DNA of 28,266 bases from an uncultured Lachnospiraceae bacterium (GTDB lineage: Bacteria > Bacillota > Clostridia > Lachnospirales > Lachnospiraceae), in contig CALDLG010000010.1 in NCBI GenBank assembly GCA_937910785.1, forward strand, positions 1 through 28,266. Direction: 5' to 3'. Of the stretch, positions 15,227 to 22,776 are shown piece after piece. The translations under genes were made by a program, and so were the position numbers. Each line of letters starts with the position of its first letter. The first letter of the stretch is position 1. The notes below the pieces were generated by a model, which had not been told where the DNA came from, searched no databases, and saw only the letters and a list, made by a program, of their open reading frames with translations.

Positions 15227-15345
15227 CATTCTTTTTTATTCCCATCTGCTTTTTCCGCAGTTCTTCATTCTCTTTTTATTTCCTTCTGCTTTTTCTGCAG
15301 TTCTTCATTCTTTTTTTATTCCCATCTGCTTTTTCTGCAGTTTTT
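15227..15345. repeat. Three-copy 39-40 bp tandem repeat
   Basis: Units start at 15227 (39 bp), 15266 (40 bp) and 15306 (about 40 bp). Each is built as CATTC, T-run, ATTCCCATCTGC, T-run, GCAG, TTCTT. Within each unit CTGC and GCAG can form a short stem. Units differ at a few positions, mainly T-run length. It fills most of the 193-bp gap between the acyltransferase and SseB-like genes and has no sustained reading frame, because the 40-bp unit shifts frame. Confidence 0.85.
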
Positions 15346-15373
15346 TGCTCTTCCTTAATTCCAGTCTGACTCC

Positions 15374-16507
15374 TCAGCCTTTCTTTGCTCCTCTGCAAAA
15401 TCCGATCAGCTTACGGTCGATAACATGCAGAACGGACGCCGCCGCGATTCCCGCCGCATAAACCGCCGCAATGAACCAGAACCGGTTTTTCACCGGCAGA
15501 TACATAATAAATACATTATGTATCAGATACAGCTCCAACGATATTTCTCCCAGAAAAGAAAGAATCCTGTTTTTGAACTGAATCTTCTGCGTCAGCAAAA
15601 TCACAAACAGCACAAAGAAGAAAATAAACGGCAGCTGCATGGCCAGCGTCTGAGCCTTCTCGGCATAGCCCGGATAACCATCCCATTCATGCCAGTATCC
15701 TTTCGTCTGCAGCGCCTGCAATGTCTTTCCATAGAAAAAGCAGGTCAGCAGAACATCCACTGTCATCACGAACCCATAATATTTCCTGCCAAAAGCCAGA
15801 AGCGGTCTTTCGTATCTGGCAAACAGCATGCCTGCCAGAAGAAGAAGCGTCGCATTATACCACCATTCCCCATGAAACCACGCACCGCCCGAAATCGTCG
15901 TCTGATCATGTCCAAGAAGAAGGCTTCCGGCCGTCACCGCGCAGAGCAGAATGCCATAAATGAGGCATGCCGCGCCCTTCTTTTTCACCACTTTAAAGAC
16001 CATGAAAAAAAGCAGGTACAGAAAAAAGATCTCCACGATATACCACATCTGTGTATTCATCAGCGTATAGCCTGTCAGATATGGCAGAAGCTCTCCCTTC
16101 TCAAAGCGGTAGCCTCCCATATATGCTCCCAGAATATAGACAAAATTGCACATATAAAAGGGAATTACAATGACCGGCAGTCTTTTTCGTAAAAATCCGT
16201 TGAGATATTCCGGCTTGTCCCGCAGACTGCTGTAAAGTCCGTAACCGGAAAAGAAAAAGAACACCCCGACGAAGCAGACGCCGACATCCACCATGAACAT
16301 CAGAATTCCCGTATCTTCTCCCGCAAAATAAATCGTCTGTGACATGTGATGCAGCATAATCCCGACGGCACAGAATCCGAGCAGTCCTTTCGATACCGGC
16401 AAAGACAGCGCATCCTCATGCCAGAAGCCTTTTCCCTTCATCTGCGCGCCAAGCAACAGAATGACTGCCAGCACGCTGTAAAATACAAAAAAATAATCTT
16501 TCGCCAT
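15374..16507 (-). CDS. Acyltransferase family 3 membrane protein
   Basis: 377 aa with about ten hydrophobic helices. The N-terminal GLLGFCAVGIMLHHMSQTIY carries the His pair in the first helix typical of Acyl_transf_3 (OafA/NodX-like) proteins. VGVCFVGVFFFFSGYGLYSS corresponds to the FFxxSG(F/Y) motif, and FLRKRLPVIVIPFYMCNFVY to the R-K-R loop motif. The end SFLGEISLELYLIHNVFIMY is the usual final helix. Such proteins transfer acetyl or other acyl groups to sugars outside the membrane, so this one may modify a cell-wall or surface glycan. It stands alone between its own promoter and the tandem repeat. The ribosome binding site is weak (GGAAAGGA about 12 nt upstream). Substrate unknown. Confidence 0.88.
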   Translation of the reverse strand: MAKDYFFVFYSVLAVILLLGAQMKGKGFWHEDALSLPVSKGLLGFCAVGIMLHHMSQTIYFAGEDTGILMFMVDVGVCFVGVFFFFSGYGLYSSLRDKPEYLNGFLRKRLPVIVIPFYMCNFVYILGAYMGGYRFEKGELLPYLTGYTLMNTQMWYIVEIFFLYLLFFMVFKVVKKKGAACLIYGILLCAVTAGSLLLGHDQTTISGGAWFHGEWWYNATLLLLAGMLFARYERPLLAFGRKYYGFVMTVDVLLTCFFYGKTLQALQTKGYWHEWDGYPGYAEKAQTLAMQLPFIFFFVLFVILLTQKIQFKNRILSFLGEISLELYLIHNVFIMYLPVKNRFWFIAAVYAAGIAAASVLHVIDRKLIGFCRGAKKG

Positions 16508-16596
16508 TGCTGTGAATGTATCCTTTCCGAACTCTTTCGCTCAAGCAGAAAAGCTCTCAGGAAATTCCCGAAAGCTTTCTCAAATTACCTATATCT

Positions 16597-16624
16597 AACA
16601 TAGCATTTTCTGTCCGAAAGTCAA
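16597..16624 (-). promoter_or_regulatory. Promoter of the acyltransferase gene
   Basis: On the minus strand TTGACT (16619-16624) and TATGTT (16597-16602) are 16 bp apart. The -35 box overlaps the stop codon of the DUF1284 gene. This gives the acyltransferase a promoter separate from bioY, with a leader of about 85 nt. Confidence 0.5.
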
Positions 16625-17172
16625 GTACCAAACGAATTTAGGGCCTTCCCAAACCCGGCGGAAACCTTTTCAGCCGAAATCTCTTTCGGATAATGTGTTT
16701 CCCGCTCCCGGTATCTGTCCGCCAACGCTTCATAACTGCATAGCCCCTGCGCATACCATTCACAGTTATGACAGGAAGTCTCGAAAATTTCCTCTGTCAG
16801 GTTTCTTCCCACAATACCCAGTAGCTCCGTAACAGAATATACACGCTCTGTTTCCAACGCAAGCGCCTGTGCCAGCGCCTCATCCTTCGATACCACGCGG
16901 TCATCATCCAGCTTACAGCCGCCTTCGCCCAGATTGGGGCATGCGCTGCAAATATTATCCGGCTCCGAAACCAGCCGGATCTTACGCTTCTCTCCGTCAC
17001 CCGGCCTGCCGTTGCGTGCGCCCTGCGCTTCTTTATCACGCTCCGGTACATGATCCGGCTCTTCCCACAGCCACCATACGATTCTCTGCATGTTCCCGCA
17101 GAATGCCTCGCTGTATCCTTTTCCCACATACAGCGCGCTGCATAACAGATGGTGTACGCGCAGCCGCATCAT
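16621..17172 (-). CDS. DUF1284 domain protein
   Basis: 183 aa. The opening MRLRVHHLLCSALYVGKGYS and FCGNMQRIVWWL match DUF1284 (RxHHLLC, GKGYS, NM). Two cysteine groups follow: NICSACPNLGEGGC (Cx2Cx8C) and ETSCHNCEWYAQGLC (Cx2Cx7C), which suggests an iron-sulphur or zinc site. A hydrophilic insert (about 44-70, Arg/Glu/Gly-rich) is less conserved in character. The ATG overlaps the bioY stop by 4 nt (ATGA), so the two are translated together under the biotin-responsive promoter. Function is unknown; the pairing suggests a link to biotin or to a cofactor that uses iron-sulphur chemistry. That link is inference. Confidence 0.85.
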   Translation of the reverse strand: MMRLRVHHLLCSALYVGKGYSEAFCGNMQRIVWWLWEEPDHVPERDKEAQGARNGRPGDGEKRKIRLVSEPDNICSACPNLGEGGCKLDDDRVVSKDEALAQALALETERVYSVTELLGIVGRNLTEEIFETSCHNCEWYAQGLCSYEALADRYRERETHYPKEISAEKVSAGFGKALNSFGT

Positions 17173-17762
17173 AACAGCCCCGCTTTCAAAAGACGTGCCC
17201 TGAGCTGTCCTCCGATGATAAATCCGAGCACAACGGAAATCATGTCCTTCACCAGATAGGGAGCGGATGCCAGCAGAAAGGATTCTACGCCCCCCATTTT
17301 CATGACAAGCATAAACTGCATCGTACCGAATAAATGACAGACCGCCAGTCCGGCCAGTCCGGTCAGAATCCCCAGCGCCTTATTTTTCATCTGTACGCCG
17401 ATTCCGCAAAGAAACGTCATCACAATAAAACCCCAGATAAAGCCGCCCGTATAATTGACAAGCACCTGTGCGCCGCCGCTGAATCCTGCGAATACGGGAA
17501 CCCCCACTGCGCCGAGCAGAATATAAACGATCGTGCCCGCCGTTCCGAGCTTCCATGACAATACAACGCCCGTCAGCGCCACCGCAAAGGTCTGCAGGGT
17601 AATCGGCATCCCCGACGGCATCGGAATTGAAATCTGCGAAAGAACCGCCAGCACCGCCGCAAACATGCCGACACTGACCACTTCCTTCGTTGTGATTCCC
17701 CTGCCCTGTTCTTCTTTTTTCTTTTTTTCTTCTGTGATCTTTTTCACTGCTTCGCGCATCAT
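17169..17762 (-). CDS. bioY: Biotin transporter substrate-binding component BioY
   Basis: 197 aa. After a charged, lysine-rich N-terminus (about 1-25) come six hydrophobic helices. The BioY hallmarks are present: VLSQISIPMPSGMPITLQTF (biotin-site region), LLGAVGVPVFAGFSGG and LVNYTGGFIWGF. BioY is the S component of an energy-coupling factor transporter and works with the EcfAAT module encoded elsewhere, or alone at low efficiency. GAGGAG lies 5 nt before the first ATG. The gene is preceded by a strong promoter whose -35 box lies inside an inverted repeat of the BirA-operator type, so it is probably repressed by BirA with biotinyl-AMP when biotin is plentiful. The DUF1284 gene overlaps its end. 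Confidence 0.95.
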   Translation of the reverse strand: MMREAVKKITEEKKKKEEQGRGITTKEVVSVGMFAAVLAVLSQISIPMPSGMPITLQTFAVALTGVVLSWKLGTAGTIVYILLGAVGVPVFAGFSGGAQVLVNYTGGFIWGFIVMTFLCGIGVQMKNKALGILTGLAGLAVCHLFGTMQFMLVMKMGGVESFLLASAPYLVKDMISVVLGFIIGGQLRARLLKAGLL

Positions 17763-17838
17763 AAAAACTCCTCATATATGTATTAGACCGAAATCGCAGG
17801 CATCTGAACAGAAGCCACTGTGGTACAGGTCCTTTTAC

Positions 17839-17867
17839 AGTATATAAGGAGCTCGGATGATTGTCAA
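17839..17867 (-). promoter_or_regulatory. Promoter of bioY
   Basis: On the minus strand TTGACA (17862-17867) and TATACT (17839-17844) are 17 bp apart, near consensus. The leader to the bioY ATG is about 70 nt. Confidence 0.8.
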
Positions 17868-17891
17868 CCTTTTTATTGTACTGGTTGACAT
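17861..17891 (-). promoter_or_regulatory. Probable BirA operator
   Basis: TTGTCAACC (17861-17869) and GGTTGACAT (17883-17891) form an inverted repeat with 13 bp between the arms. One arm covers the bioY -35 box. The arm sequences resemble the known BirA site (TTGTAAACC ... GGTTTACAA), although the spacing is a little shorter than the 14-16 bp usually described. Location in front of bioY makes BirA the best candidate; no birA gene is in the window. Confidence 0.68.
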
Positions 17892-17995
17892 TTAATTGTT
17901 ACTTTTTTCTACGCTCTGCCGGTGCTGTAAATTCCTCTGCCCGGACAGAGCCGTTTTCCCCTGTCATTTTCCGTAAACGTACTTATGACATGATG

Positions 17996-18238
17996 CTATG
18001 AGTTCATCGTCAGACTCTTCAGCTCCTCGATCAGCTTCATATCGTCCGCGCTGATCTTTAAATTGGAATTTAAGCTCTGTCCGTCCGGTGTCGTCACATT
18101 GATCTCGATAATGCTTCCTTCCCGTATGCCGTTCTGATGCACCGCCATCATAAATTGAGGAAATTTCGGGTGGTTCTGTTTAAATTTATTCCACAGATTC
18201 ATCATCTGAAAAACAGATGCAGGGTTCTGCAATCCCAT
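17996..18238 (-). CDS. Small conserved protein of unknown function
   Basis: 80 aa from ATG at 18238: MGLQNPASVFQMMNLWNKFK opens an amphipathic helix, followed by PKFPQFMMAVHQNGIREGSI and a beta-strand part EIINV-like EINVTTPDGQSLNSNLKIS, and a final helix DDMKLIEELKSL. No signal peptide, cysteine or membrane segment. The ribosome binding site AAAGGA is 12 nt away from this ATG; an ATG at 18250 is directly abutted by it, so the start is uncertain by four codons. A longer frame to 18307 overlaps hisS and has no support. It follows hisS by 28 nt and is probably cotranscribed. I recall similar short proteins in Lachnospiraceae but know no function. Confidence 0.7.
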   Translation of the reverse strand: MGLQNPASVFQMMNLWNKFKQNHPKFPQFMMAVHQNGIREGSIIEINVTTPDGQSLNSNLKISADDMKLIEELKSLTMNS

Positions 18239-18266
18239 AGCTGTCACCATTCCTTTCTGTCCGTCG

Positions 18267-19526
18267 TTACCTGATCGGGTTCTTATAAAATTCCCGGATA
18301 TTCTCATAGCCCTGTGTTATCAGCTGCTCCTTCTGGAATTTCTTGTTTTTGTTCATGCGCACCACCAGAACCTGACTGCCGCCTGCCCGCTCCTCCTGCG
18401 CCTGCGCAAGCACCTGGCAGAGCGTTTCCTTCGGAAGCCCTTTTTCCAGCAGATAGGCAGTTCTTTTTCCTTTGCCCGGAACCCGGAAGCCGCTTTCCAA
18501 AAGCAACAGGATAATTCGTTCGAATCCGATGGAGAATCCACAGGCAGGCACATCATTTCCGGTAAATTTCCCGACCATCTTATCGTATCTTCCGCCTCCG
18601 CCGCAGCTTCCCCCGAATTCCGGCATCGCAATCTCGAAGATCGTGCCGGTATAATAAGACATGCCCCGGACCAGCGTCGGATCAAACAGCAGTTCAAAGA
18701 AATCGCCTTTCACCGCTTCCACGCTGTCGATAATCTCCCGGAAGCTCTCTTTGATTCCTTCCGGCAGAAAATCCGCCAGAATATCCGTAATATAGGCAAT
18801 CGGGTCATCCGCTTCTTCCATTCCCCTGAAAAGGGCAAGATACTTTTCGGTCTGCTCTTTCGTGTAACCGGTTTCTAAAAGCTCCGCTTTCACGCCCTCC
18901 ATGCCGATCTTGTCCATCTTATCCAGAATAATGAACACCTGATCATAATCTTCTTCGGCAAAGCCGCTGTAAGCCGCCATGGCTTTTAAAATCTGTCTGT
19001 CATTTATCCGAATCCGGAAATTCCGAAATCCCAGTCTTCCAAGCGTTGTCGTCGTCGCAAGAATCAGTTCTATCTCCGCCAGATTGGAAGGCTCTCCCAG
19101 AATATCGATATCACACTGCATGAACTGGCGGTAACGTCCCCTCTGGGGTCTGTCCGCCCGCCACACGCTCCCCATCTGCAGTGCCTTAAAGGGAGATGGA
19201 AGCTCGTTTGCATGATTGGAATAATAGCGTACAAGCGGCACCGTCAGATCATAGCGAAGCCCGCCGTCAACCAGATCCTCTGCGCTCTTTGCCTCTTCCA
19301 GCCGCAGTTTTTCTCCTCTCTTCAGAATCTTAAAAATCAGTTTTTCATTCTCGCCGCCTGCCTTACAGTTCAAATTCGCGATATTTTCCACGCAGGGTGT
19401 CTCGATCGAAGTAAAACCGAATTCTTTATAGGTTTCCTTGATAACACTGATTACATAATCCCGGATTTCCATTTCCTCCGGTAAAATGTCCTTCATGCCT
19501 GTGACCGGTTTCTTATTTAATGCCAT
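18267..19526 (-). CDS. hisS: Histidine--tRNA ligase
   Basis: 419 aa, class II synthetase charging tRNA-His. Motif 1 region: PVTGMKDILPEEMEIRDYVI; then GGLRYDLTVPLVRYYSNH. Motif 2: GSVWRADRPQRGRYRQFMQC with DIDILGEPSNLAEIELI. The histidine-binding signature is LVRGMSYYTGTIFEI and the motif 3 region is PACGFSIGFERIILLL. The anticodon-binding domain is at about 325-419 (VLVVRMNKNKKFQKEQLITQ). Length is normal for the family. AAAGGAG lies about 6 nt before the ATG. It has its own promoter 70 nt upstream. The leader is too short for a T-box, so charging-dependent attenuation is not expected here. The small conserved gene follows by 28 nt. Confidence 0.97.
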   Translation of the reverse strand: MALNKKPVTGMKDILPEEMEIRDYVISVIKETYKEFGFTSIETPCVENIANLNCKAGGENEKLIFKILKRGEKLRLEEAKSAEDLVDGGLRYDLTVPLVRYYSNHANELPSPFKALQMGSVWRADRPQRGRYRQFMQCDIDILGEPSNLAEIELILATTTTLGRLGFRNFRIRINDRQILKAMAAYSGFAEEDYDQVFIILDKMDKIGMEGVKAELLETGYTKEQTEKYLALFRGMEEADDPIAYITDILADFLPEGIKESFREIIDSVEAVKGDFFELLFDPTLVRGMSYYTGTIFEIAMPEFGGSCGGGGRYDKMVGKFTGNDVPACGFSIGFERIILLLLESGFRVPGKGKRTAYLLEKGLPKETLCQVLAQAQEERAGGSQVLVVRMNKNKKFQKEQLITQGYENIREFYKNPIR

Positions 19527-19592
19527 TTTCTGACTCCTTTCGGGTATATTTTTCTGCCTGATATCATGATCCCACCTGATTATTTTCAGTCT

Positions 19593-19621
19593 ATTTTACA
19601 TGCTTTCCCGTCATTTTTCAA
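19593..19621 (-). promoter_or_regulatory. Promoter of hisS
   Basis: On the minus strand TTGAAA (19616-19621) and TAAAAT (19593-19598) are 17 bp apart, each one mismatch from consensus. The leader is about 60 nt. Confidence 0.72.
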
Positions 19622-19650
19622 TGCCTTATGAAAGAAGACTGTTTCTGCTC

Positions 19651-20946
19651 CTACTGTCCAAGCTGTGCCAGCATATCCTCCGCGCTCATCTTACCCGCTA
19701 TAAATTCATAACCGCCCATGTCATAAGCTTCGCACTCTTTTGCCGTCACTTCCCGTCCGTCTATATAGGTCACGCCGTAATATCCGATGGAGCTCTGTTC
19801 CTCCTCATCGGGGATACCGTTTCCGTTTACGTCGTCAAAATTATAAAACACAATCTGTACCACCTGCTCCATCGTATACTCCGCTCCCATCGTCATATAA
19901 GTGGTATACAGAATCGCTCCCGCATAATCCGCATTTTGATTGCGCAGGCTGTTTTTCCCCGGAGCATATTCATACCCTGCATTTCCCATGGCGCCGTATC
20001 CCCATTTATCCATCAGCGTGCAGACCCTGCCGCCCGTGTATGTATAGAGACTTACATAATAACCAGGGACGCCCGCAACAAGCTCAGGAATATCATCCCC
20101 GTCAAAATCAATCAGATCATATGTCAATTCCTGCGAATATTCTTCCGCATTATACGACTCCTCCAGCTCACACAGCCGGATGACCGCTCCATATGCCTCC
20201 TGATAATCGGAAAAGCCGCCGTTCTTTTTCCCTCCGGTCAGCAGCGTCCGAAGCTCCGATACGGATACTGTGTCCAACGCATCCGTCAGGGCCTCCGACA
20301 GCTGGCTCTGTGCCAGAAAGAAACCGTTACCTTCTTCCTCATTACCCGGCTCGCCATAGTAAACCGCGGCAAAAGTCGTATCTCCGTATGTTTCTATCAG
20401 CACGATATCCGTATTCCCGTCGAAATTCAGGTCGAAAAAGGATACCGCATCCAGACTTCCGAATCGCTCCTGCTGCAGCGCCTCCGGAACATAACTGTTG
20501 ATTTCCGTCATGATTTCGCCATCCCGCACGATCTGCATATAAAACTCTGCCCCGTCTTCTTTTGGCCTGTACGGAACAAAATAAACCTTCCCCTCATACT
20601 CGCTGAGTTCAACCTCGAAGGTCTGCTCCACAATACAGTTTTCGCCAAACCACTCTTTCAGTTTCTCTTCTGAAACGGATGTCTCCGCCCCGTCGGAAAT
20701 CTCACCGGCCCCGGTATCCGCTTCGGCATTGTCTTCCATGCTCTCCGGCCCCACAGCCGCCCCTTCTCCATCTTCCGCGCCGGAAGACGCGTCTTTTTTG
20801 CCTTCCTCTTCATAGCTCTCTACTTTAACCGGCTCGACCTTTATCTTCTCCGGTTCCCCGGCACAGGCCGTAAGCATTCCCGCTGCCAGAAACATCAGAA
20901 CGCCCGCAATCCATTTTTTTCCGAAAATCTTTTTCCCTTTACACAT
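19651..20946 (-). CDS. Lipoprotein with acidic linker and calcium-loop-like motifs
   Basis: 431 aa. The signal peptide ends in a lipobox, AAGMLTAC, with Cys28 as the lipidated residue, so it is anchored on the outer face of the membrane. Residues 30-95 are a disordered Glu/Asp/Gly/Ser-rich linker. The remaining part carries three Asp/Asn-rich loops of the FG-GAP/VCBS/EF-hand kind: DLNFDGNTD (172-180), DFDGDDIPE (280-288) and DVNGNGIPDEEE (372-383). They suggest calcium binding and a beta-propeller-like or repeat fold. No catalytic motif is evident. AAGGGAG lies 10 nt before the ATG. It is transcribed alone from its own promoter, upstream of hisS. Family not recognised; the role at the cell surface is unknown. 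Confidence 0.8.
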   Translation of the reverse strand: MCKGKKIFGKKWIAGVLMFLAAGMLTACAGEPEKIKVEPVKVESYEEEGKKDASSGAEDGEGAAVGPESMEDNAEADTGAGEISDGAETSVSEEKLKEWFGENCIVEQTFEVELSEYEGKVYFVPYRPKEDGAEFYMQIVRDGEIMTEINSYVPEALQQERFGSLDAVSFFDLNFDGNTDIVLIETYGDTTFAAVYYGEPGNEEEGNGFFLAQSQLSEALTDALDTVSVSELRTLLTGGKKNGGFSDYQEAYGAVIRLCELEESYNAEEYSQELTYDLIDFDGDDIPELVAGVPGYYVSLYTYTGGRVCTLMDKWGYGAMGNAGYEYAPGKNSLRNQNADYAGAILYTTYMTMGAEYTMEQVVQIVFYNFDDVNGNGIPDEEEQSSIGYYGVTYIDGREVTAKECEAYDMGGYEFIAGKMSAEDMLAQLGQ

Positions 20947-21058
20947 TGCTTTTTATCTCCCTTCTTTTCACACTTACCAACATTTTGCCGCTGTGCGGAA
21001 TCTGAAATCCCAGGTCAGGCGGACTTGTCAGGAAGAATGCCATAATGAAACTCTTCAC

Positions 21059-21087
21059 ACTATAACAGACATCCGGTCCTGTGTAAA
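21059..21087 (-). promoter_or_regulatory. Promoter of the lipoprotein gene
   Basis: On the minus strand TTTACA (21082-21087) and TATAGT (21059-21064) are 17 bp apart, each one mismatch from consensus. It gives a leader of about 105 nt with no clear structure. Confidence 0.7.
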
Positions 21088-21109
21088 GTATCGGATAAAT
21101 ATAGCATTC

Positions 21110-22099
21110 TCACTCCTGATAAAATCCGAAAATCTCGGACAGATACGGCTCCAGCCTGTCACCGGTCATCCGATTGATCTCATGTCTGGAATCCACAATA
21201 AGCTTCTTCCCTTCGGGAATACGGCTCAGAAACAGCTCCTGCTCCCCTGCCCGGACAAAAGTATCCCGCGCCGCCTGAAACAGCAATACGGGAATACGGA
21301 TATTTACCGCATTTCCTTGTGTAATGGCTCTTTTTCCGGCCCGCATGGCCTCTCCGGCCCATCCGTAGCTGGCATAGCTGGTCCGATATTCGGGATTTTC
21401 CCGGCGAAGCTTCAGATAATAATCATGGCGGGCGCGAGAATCACATCCACCTCTCTCAAAGGGCTCCTGAGGATCAAAGCCGCCCATGGTAAACAGGCGT
21501 TTCCTCCCCTTTCCCAGCAAAACCGCCACATGACACAGAAGCATGGCGGCAAAATCCGGTATGGCGCCATTGTTAATCCCAAACATAGGCGCATTCAGCA
21601 CGGCCTTCTGAAAAATTCCCGGATACTGCTCCAGATACAGAGTTCCGATACAGCCTCCCATAGAATGAGCATACAGATACAGCGGCCGCCCCTGAGCCTT
21701 CGGAAGTACCTCTGTCCGTACAAAACGGTGCAGATCTTCCACATACAGGGAAAAAGACTCCACATGGACCAGATATGTATCCTCTGCCTCCCGGAAAGAT
21801 TTTCCATGGCCGCGATGGTCCATCACAGCCACCTGATATCCCGACCGATGCATATAATAGATCAGCTCATGATATTTTTCACAGGTCTCGGTAAAGCCAT
21901 AACAGATTACGATCGTTCCCCTGGGCTTCGGTCTTGCATAAAACTCAAAATACAGCCCGTTCATTTTTCCTCTTATCACTGACCTTCGCAGATACGGCTC
22001 CACTGTCTCCATCATCCGGGCTTCATAGCTTTCCTCATTCAGGCAGTGACATACTTCTCTCTGTCCGCTGCCCCCTGTCATTTTCTCACCCAATATCAT
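21110..22099 (-). CDS. Alpha/beta hydrolase (serine aminopeptidase S33 / monoacylglycerol lipase-like)
   Basis: 329 aa, cytoplasmic. The oxyanion strand GTIVICYGFTETCEKYHELI leads to VAVMDHRGHGKSF, typical of the lysophospholipase/monoglyceride lipase group. The nucleophile elbow is AHSMGG with Ser146. Asp279 (FQAARDTFV) and His306 (VDSRHEINRM) complete the triad. The elbow has Ala instead of Gly in front of His. Probable activity is ester hydrolysis of a lipid or an acylated small molecule. Its ATG overlaps the TetR stop by 4 nt, so it is the last gene of a transporter-regulator-hydrolase operon. Context suggests that the transporter brings in a compound whose ester or amide the enzyme cleaves; that is inference. 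Confidence 0.87.
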   Translation of the reverse strand: MILGEKMTGGSGQREVCHCLNEESYEARMMETVEPYLRRSVIRGKMNGLYFEFYARPKPRGTIVICYGFTETCEKYHELIYYMHRSGYQVAVMDHRGHGKSFREAEDTYLVHVESFSLYVEDLHRFVRTEVLPKAQGRPLYLYAHSMGGCIGTLYLEQYPGIFQKAVLNAPMFGINNGAIPDFAAMLLCHVAVLLGKGRKRLFTMGGFDPQEPFERGGCDSRARHDYYLKLRRENPEYRTSYASYGWAGEAMRAGKRAITQGNAVNIRIPVLLFQAARDTFVRAGEQELFLSRIPEGKKLIVDSRHEINRMTGDRLEPYLSEIFGFYQE

Positions 22100-22776
22100 C
22101 CCTCCTGCTTCCCGCAGACGGATTTCACCCCTGCGGTCACAAGTTCAAGAAACAACTCCAGTTTTTCGTCCGGGTCCACAATCCGGTCACTGGCCAACAG
22201 GCTCCCTGCTGCCGCCTGCTTCTGCATCACACTCATAATCCCGGTGGTCATCGCATAATAAAGCTGCGGCACCGGAACGCCGCTCCTGATACTGCCATCC
22301 TGCTTTCCCTTTTCCAGAGCATTGCACAACAGGGGCCGCAGACTGTCCACCGCCCGCTCATACTCCGAAAGCTGCTCCTGTCCCACCTTATGGGATAACA
22401 GAAACCCGTCCAGATTGTGGATCAGGCAAAACCCTTCCCTGTTCTCCCGGTAAAATGCAAAAGCTCTCCCAATCAATCCCTCCACCTGCTCTAATCCGCT
22501 CTGAGCCTGAAACTCCGGTGTTTCTGACCACTCTTTCATAAATCCGCAGGCCATATCCCAGAACCGTATCCCGCACTTCAGGGCAAGGGTCTCCTTGTTG
22601 GAAAAATAACGGTACACCGTAGCCTCACCGAACCCGGCCTCTCTGGCAATATCCGCCATGGAAGCCGCTTCGATGCCCTTTCTCCCAAAGCATGCAAAAG
22701 CGGCATCCAGCATTTTCCGTTTCCGATTCTCATTTTCCGTCCTGCGTTCTTCCGCACGAATCTGCTTCAAGCTCAT
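22096..22776 (-). CDS. TetR family transcriptional regulator
   Basis: 226 aa. The N-terminal HTH reads RKRKMLDAAFACFGRKGIEA, ASMADIAREAGFGEATVYRY and FSNKETLALK, the standard TetR pattern with FSNKE after the recognition helix. The C-terminal helical ligand domain (about 65-225) has no family-defining motif. It overlaps both neighbours by 4 nt (transporter upstream, hydrolase downstream), so it is produced with them and most likely autoregulates the operon through the two GATAG-N5-CTATC sites at the promoter. The ligand is probably the transported compound or a product of the hydrolase, which is inferred. Confidence 0.92.
   Translation of the reverse strand: MSLKQIRAEERRTENENRKRKMLDAAFACFGRKGIEAASMADIAREAGFGEATVYRYFSNKETLALKCGIRFWDMACGFMKEWSETPEFQAQSGLEQVEGLIGRAFAFYRENREGFCLIHNLDGFLLSHKVGQEQLSEYERAVDSLRPLLCNALEKGKQDGSIRSGVPVPQLYYAMTTGIMSVMQKQAAAGSLLASDRIVDPDEKLELFLELVTAGVKSVCGKQEG

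Noticed and set aside
15227..15345. Small CRISPR array
   Set aside because: The units are contiguous tandem copies with no unique spacers, and no cas gene is in the window.
17913..17951. Terminator after the small gene downstream of hisS
   Set aside because: GCTCTGCCGG and CCGGACAGAGC can pair, but with an 18-nt loop and a bulge, and no T run follows on the minus strand.
19527..19650. T-box leader before hisS
   Set aside because: hisS often has a T-box in Firmicutes, but the predicted leader is only about 60 nt and has no terminator/antiterminator hairpin or T-box core.
19600..20673. Long plus-strand open frame (357 codons) opposite the lipoprotein gene
   Set aside because: It mirrors the lipoprotein reading frame, is rich in Ile/Arg/His/Leu without any domain, and has no ribosome binding site; the minus strand has a lipobox and matching promoter.
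20993..21982. Plus-strand open frame opposite the alpha/beta hydrolase
   Set aside because: The hydrolase on the minus strand has a full catalytic triad and an ATGA overlap with tetR; the plus frame shows no motif and no ribosome binding site.
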